64,000 nt of DNA. Source: Rhynchopus sp. YZ270_cl-10. Its lineage: Eukaryota > Euglenozoa > Diplonemea > Diplonemida > Diplonemidae. A model generated the notes under the pieces. It saw nothing but the letters and a program-made list of their open reading frames with translations. It did no database searches and had not been told where the DNA came from. Location: positions 1 through 64,000 of the forward strand of contig OZ037893.1 in assembly GCA_964035575.1 (NCBI GenBank), given 5' to 3'. The position numbers were made by a program, and so were the translations under genes. This document shows, in pieces, positions 62,801-64,000 of the stretch (positions within the stretch are counted from its first letter, which is position 1; every line of letters starts with the position of its first letter).

Positions 62801-64000
62801 ACCCTTCTTCGTCACCTGCTTCGCCGACGCGTTCCCCATTGCCGTCGCCGTCGCCTCCCCAGCCTTGAACACACAGATCTTGTACTGCCCAGACGTGGCC
62901 GGGTACAGCGCAGGTGGCAGCGCAAACGCCGACGCCGTCGTCGTGCCCCACGTGTCCGCCACCATTGCCGACGCGTTTGTTGTCCGCACCAGCTGGAACC
63001 ACTCCGGCGCCCCGGTCGCGCTCCCCGCCACAGTCGACGGAGTCGGGCACACCTGCGTGTCGTTAGCAATCGTCACCAGGTCGGTTGTGAACCCGGAGGC
63101 ACCGTTCAGCGCTGTGCAGTTCACCCCGCTCGAAGTCCCGCACCACGACGACACAGACACCTGCTCCCCAGTCGTGTCCCACGTGCTCTCCATCGTACGC
63201 AGGTCGAACACAGACATGTTTGCCTGCGCAGACCCTACAATCATCTCCAGGAACGCCGGGTGCGAGTGCAGCAGGTAGTCCCCCTCGCTGCTCGACGCCA
63301 GCCGCAGCCACGGGTTTGCCACCGTCAGGCTTGTGTGGTTCACCTTGTAGCACACCTGGTAGCTCCCCGGGTTCAGCGGGATGTGGAAGTACGCCCCAAT
63401 CGACGTCCCCGACGTCGTCGACGCGAGGTACGGGCAGAACGGCGTCCCGCTCGTCGTGTCGTTGTCCGTGCACGTCCCCACGTTCGACACCGCAGCCGGC
63501 GACATGCAGTCCACCCCGACACCGGACCCGGCCCAGTTCGACAACGTCCCCCACGTCGCCTCTGTGCTCGGGTCCTTCGGGAGACGCCCGACAGGGGTCT
63601 TCGACATCACAAGCTTGAAGATGTTCTGTGCCTGCAGCTCTGTGTTCGACGCCGTGCTGCTGTACGTGTTGAAGACAAACCCGTCCGTCGCGGTCGCCGT
63701 CGCTGCCGTCACGTCCGCCACATACTGTGTCGACACACCCGCAAGCGCAGTCGCGTCCGCCTTCGCCTCCGACGAGTACAGGCTCACCGCAGGCCGCAGC
63801 GCCGCGTTCAGCGTCCACGACTTCACAAGCCCCATCTCTGTGCGGAACCCGGCACGCCCCGTCGCCGCCTGCACCAGGTGCTGCCCGCTGAGCCCCTGAG
63901 CCTCCTGCACCTCCACCCAGCGTGCCTTCAGTGCCGTCCCGCCCAGCCCACCCTGCAGGAACACCGTGCGGATGCACACCTTGTACTGCGTGCGCGCGTC
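53837..64000 (-). CDS. Giant Cys-rich surface protein, probably GPI-anchored (5' end outside window)
   Basis: At least 3387 codons; the frame is open to the window edge and no convincing start is present, so the N-terminus lies beyond 64000. The product consists of diverged extracellular-type modules rich in Thr, Ser, Val and Gly with many N-glycosylation sequons. It has recurring short Cys motifs: VPCNRCAFTFHTTW, RPCGRCQVWLDYRL, RACYQCSVSFAGK, ECEACTLQLDLCY. Y-[KQ]-[VI]-C strands recur (YQVCYKV, YKICVF). The C-terminus has a folded segment (VVTEFEIETAVTVDAAAV), a Pro/Thr stalk (PPPPPTPAPPTNVPPTTS and on) and ends directly in a hydrophobic tail (VLVPTLWVTLCVAALALFAL). That arrangement is typical of a GPI-anchor signal; a single-pass anchor is the alternative. 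Exposed cell-surface function is inferred. Codons are extremely C/G-ending. Confidence 0.85.
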   Translation of the reverse strand, partial: DARTQYKVCIRTVFLQGGLGGTALKARWVEVQEAQGLSGQHLVQAATGRAGFRTEMGLVKSWTLNAALRPAVSLYSSEAKADATALAGVSTQYVADVTAATATATDGFVFNTYSSTASNTELQAQNIFKLVMSKTPVGRLPKDPSTEATWGTLSNWAGSGVGVDCMSPAAVSNVGTCTDNDTTSGTPFCPYLASTTSGTSIGAYFHIPLNPGSYQVCYKVNHTSLTVANPWLRLASSSEGDYLLHSHPAFLEMIVGSAQANMSVFDLRTMESTWDTTGEQVSVSSWCGTSSGVNCTALNGASGFTTDLVTIANDTQVCPTPSTVAGSATGAPEWFQLVRTTNASAMVADTWGTTTASAFALPPALYPATSGQYKICVFKAGEATATAMGNASAKQVTKKGVVYQLYNRGLKKYGGGSGYWRDSNIPPSQLTVTSTLAFNSSLRFMQFTTATTLETLYGASAVSAASVTDATTGMVSRTPLLTSGAVVVYDVQVATKDKLPVPFGSFPLVVKRCAQATAFAGLECVAASQVDPSVSPGPFTVWAIGGACKQANATQYGWERNGLRQFTQSGQVRLSLQYRSACPAGEFGCGVRFEATTQSGVQLLSPAQWVNVAAKAPNGVALDGHEPNTAHKGTAMKTTGCATTGVTTCYLKKCVHGLPCTLSLQARRDGPSEFAANGTVQVLYAQDDYGANYSASAAPPQVATALGSTVGSQPLLPAEVWGLGGTASYTFTPKLKDGAVASTTVYLNVTYQGVTTGGAVHLSWTRFVVEVSRAVLAAVDPVRVDPWDVAGGLAATRSPSPAFIGTMTAATASVAGSITAVSGSYLEALVPYQLTYVPRDASLKALPKVWGALSGWKVTATVGTATTDNMVLYSRYPDETFVTAPQILSKAALMETIGNAFSFAFVFRVYVVDNACSRFSSAGGCTLVFTFSDGTNTVKANVVTPVRVPASTVEVTPAAASGTVREGISVAVRPGSYIAAPSTGAQTFVYDDFHYGEVFALLDGPGPTDGASNRDKLRMTPDATNWVAGQCAYSNPSGKGCLVEKYPTKTLAAAASVAGATGSWGAQWTMRPHVPCNRCAFTFHTTWGAGPDSSEYAADGTQRGTTTLTWTEEAVTLECSSAAVQITTGAVMSDEFALTVSAGVTGMTGTNAVYPRWWVMTNSNTSVTPAGVYPLYKVGETKTAWWSQMGARANMGTAVANFSRLYFDNTTVPALGATADVKVVFSAVGIRYASGAQAAAGSRPTGTSAYTCTSAVTLSQREAAVAAAVTTTTSIQLVSVGGGVTSLCASSATGVCTEYTATVSEFGAGITVDVKFVNTSSTGTVVDDTSSRNVTVAQAGGAGSSPSGAPAWTYGTEVWTSGTIVLDSAYNPSSLETIGTNTYTYGNLTVVATRTQPDAAVLAVAPQGAGSVTLKYSGTGAPARKAMFKVCEAAWDGSAEVMSTVANRCVTISLWITPTTQTRATVYAVEPASQSFVHGTTSACGAATTATFTVASYFTVGTSTTLRYWAYDSQLGYTLTAGTQYLLESGATTAAASLMKNNSVTRGAAITHTVATTGLKVSFTFYGRDKVTTNTTASVAGAVQSDVGGTITAVATTAQYMWVSATETLSKWEVNTTVSVDDECPTKRRLQTSTSNYRTYGTGVPGAGWSYASGGAVAGLPFPIQTVVRTTSGARAWSFTKDILVRVAKRSWTGCNDGGTLKVYDLAGSLASETTRLVEGTVKTTTWVESATAAVSTRGGVAVPWSVLSTECEACTLQLDLCYGGKTAATCLDGLGVGSTDPSDVLPIFADRSKLSKPFSVKAPRMDVMEVYDQTLPDSTSAIRVGDMFAVKVENVQRFAGVWAMNEPSTSGWTREVWVRSVWMGESGATLAQMRYGNGGFVHDGAARAAAAGGSAPPSGCNAAVSAAEFAAAADRVTLSGASSGSLNFFFARPCGRCQVWLDYRLTPPAALVGRHMAVRSSFPLRAYTAAVAVPGSALVYTVQTCGMAWLLGGVPLTAVRRRKPFSVGAVRVDAHNIPAWEGTTSAAFARQGGAGNGAGVAAVVTSPVSSPGGSSVNAVGGSATVRAFFLRACYQCSVSFAGKASPLTVLTDATQIIAVPAFHYEKYMLRKMTAAGAKASWMFDVYAADDLGDRAYAVGGPPTEYALQRMYQTRAANHRAAASMSASGKLPSDPTALLNGSAVTVTYGSTSGLRLTEGTKVYNGIPMPVVEKTTPVGAAGQATVEVSKAAMQLSLSFVVTGAAGVPTGFFGEKKAPMVHFSVEAGAMAVDTLPSASSSSRSSAGGAACTADRVVGEGYCTFNAYAIGQAPGAQTASDKWYVSAVRGVSTATVTCGSCGTAWVSPNATYMGGVATFKLGLTGLTAGTTAACSCDVVVTSPASLVNGTSQTFKVAYTDTSLADWKWASSQTLEVPATTTGKAYSVYNRTVHVGLAAWDTTGKFRGIGGVSWAAGASVTAVPTEMVPEGCFACASGTTTCAIANTKDPKTGAAGTGDAIEIAGVFAAVGTCQLKAGAFTGFPTGTTAPTTAVTFTVEAPVGLMIAGAPNEGSVLSRPNFTRLWGRTLSGAPAAVTGVGSSLSFQVVDAKGMPVVGDNHMQFTLTGTQKSNTSTTTVTWTGVARRGVGTFQIRSNQTTRTAACEAWRPQIAADHEATAQQVAVSGMQACEHVPWFFTVQAVAPMTTSGPTPFAAIADVGPLHFVRRAVRLAAFARIGVPCVPPMDMTGVNSSNANSNSTNSSKVWKPMKPICPTPPAGLPTAHLMLVKQVMKGWVPLGLGGMGAKNGRDSHMGRPWSKPHPATWGRGYNFTMKVVAFGLDGIQVKHPEDKGSAAPVQLRPLAVPCSNVDKSKSGKWVLDTCVDGKGTSGACGWGKKIASLPKCMPKESSGWNVPAFSFKLKGGEATFKDISYGKMAGWKQSGLTRFYLSTTQLNYKYGKGDVSTNPAATFAKPDDTFLFEVNMQDAAALRPGGNHWMCSGTACKSTTYYPEPGKPFALMLSVVDVMGDAVRSDSNSSVKVSGVCLDKVHNSYFAHAKPNALDFINKPTYSFQGGWTQLTQLYVTEPCAQMQLTVVCTSGASDQMKLCTGNMVTLEFPVDYPASSGNVTRAPTPPPEVITLSGLSLAAFDTEALAMPFVNNVRKGDAEIQMLKLLKKGNPVIKAAFLKWVCAKLGGGGITAADKISGRCVDKTITAAPPTLPPTAAPCNITADPNCTGIATVAGGAGAAAYRSFFALATTVDVVTEFEIETAVTVDAAAVSTAVKDAIVADLADPNSILKQSPTPGVTSPFATASTSNMQVGVANTPVPPPPPTPAPPTNVPPTTSQPTSMSPPTPQPPVVPTAPPTAAPPTSVPPVTFDPNIIPIPTSGGVLVPTLWVTLCVAALALFAL

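Noticed and set aside
53837-63979. Many plus-strand frames of 100-720 codons opposite the giant surface-protein gene
   Set aside because: Arg/Ala/Pro-rich reverse-strand readings of C/G-ending codons; no domain or start context.

Overview
This window looks like nuclear DNA from a protist with one-way gene clusters, most likely a euglenozoan of diplonemid type. Every convincing protein gene from 8.3 kb to the right edge lies on the minus strand. The genes are closely packed and mostly intronless. Several start codons sit 7 to 64 bases after a pyrimidine-rich tract ending in ACAG, as expected for spliced-leader addition to a polycistronic transcript. One gene (the PP2C phosphatase) contains three short ordinary GT-AG introns. 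That argues against kinetoplastids, where introns are very rare, and fits diplonemids. The assignment is inference; no rRNA, tRNA or spliced-leader gene was recognised.

Left third (1-20.2 kb): repeats and a retrotransposon. An array of about 310 copies of GGGTTTGC abuts a 1.6-kb imperfect palindrome of minisatellite DNA (2481-4125). A 448-bp 5'-truncated LINE copy, a 7-bp satellite (4974-5941), a near-unique spacer and a large non-LTR retrotransposon (about 7.3-18.4 kb) follow. The retrotransposon has one open frame of 3280 codons. It encodes a Ser/Asn-rich repeat region, hydrophobic segments, an OTU-like cysteine protease domain, a C2H2 finger, reverse transcriptase, a restriction-like endonuclease, a second OTU-like domain, a RING-like Cys cluster and a basic tail. 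To its right lie a 13-bp satellite and a second copy of the element's leader.

Middle (20.4-33 kb): a compact series of cellular genes. They encode a double-FYVE protein, an unknown basic/acidic protein, a leucine-rich-repeat protein, a TPR/IQ-like protein, pirin, an unknown protein with a conserved-looking C-terminus, and a small acidic protein.

33.1-49.2 kb: a 2268-bp block carrying an alanine-rich protein gene and a small secreted/anchored protein gene occurs twice (33101-35368 and 46749-49016), apparently identical. Between the copies lie a diverged member of the small secreted family, a probable mitochondrial helical-repeat protein, and a 2140-aa membrane protein with a very long TRAF-type zinc-finger array, a PDZ domain and an EF-hand-like tail.

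50.9-64 kb: an intron-containing PP2C phosphatase and the 3' part of a giant Cys-rich, Pro/Thr-stalked, probably GPI-anchored surface protein that continues past the right edge. Intergenic spacers carry at least two short dispersed repeat motifs, one of them a hairpin. Starts are the first in-frame ATG unless stated; upstream reading frames starting at TTG/GTG were trimmed.
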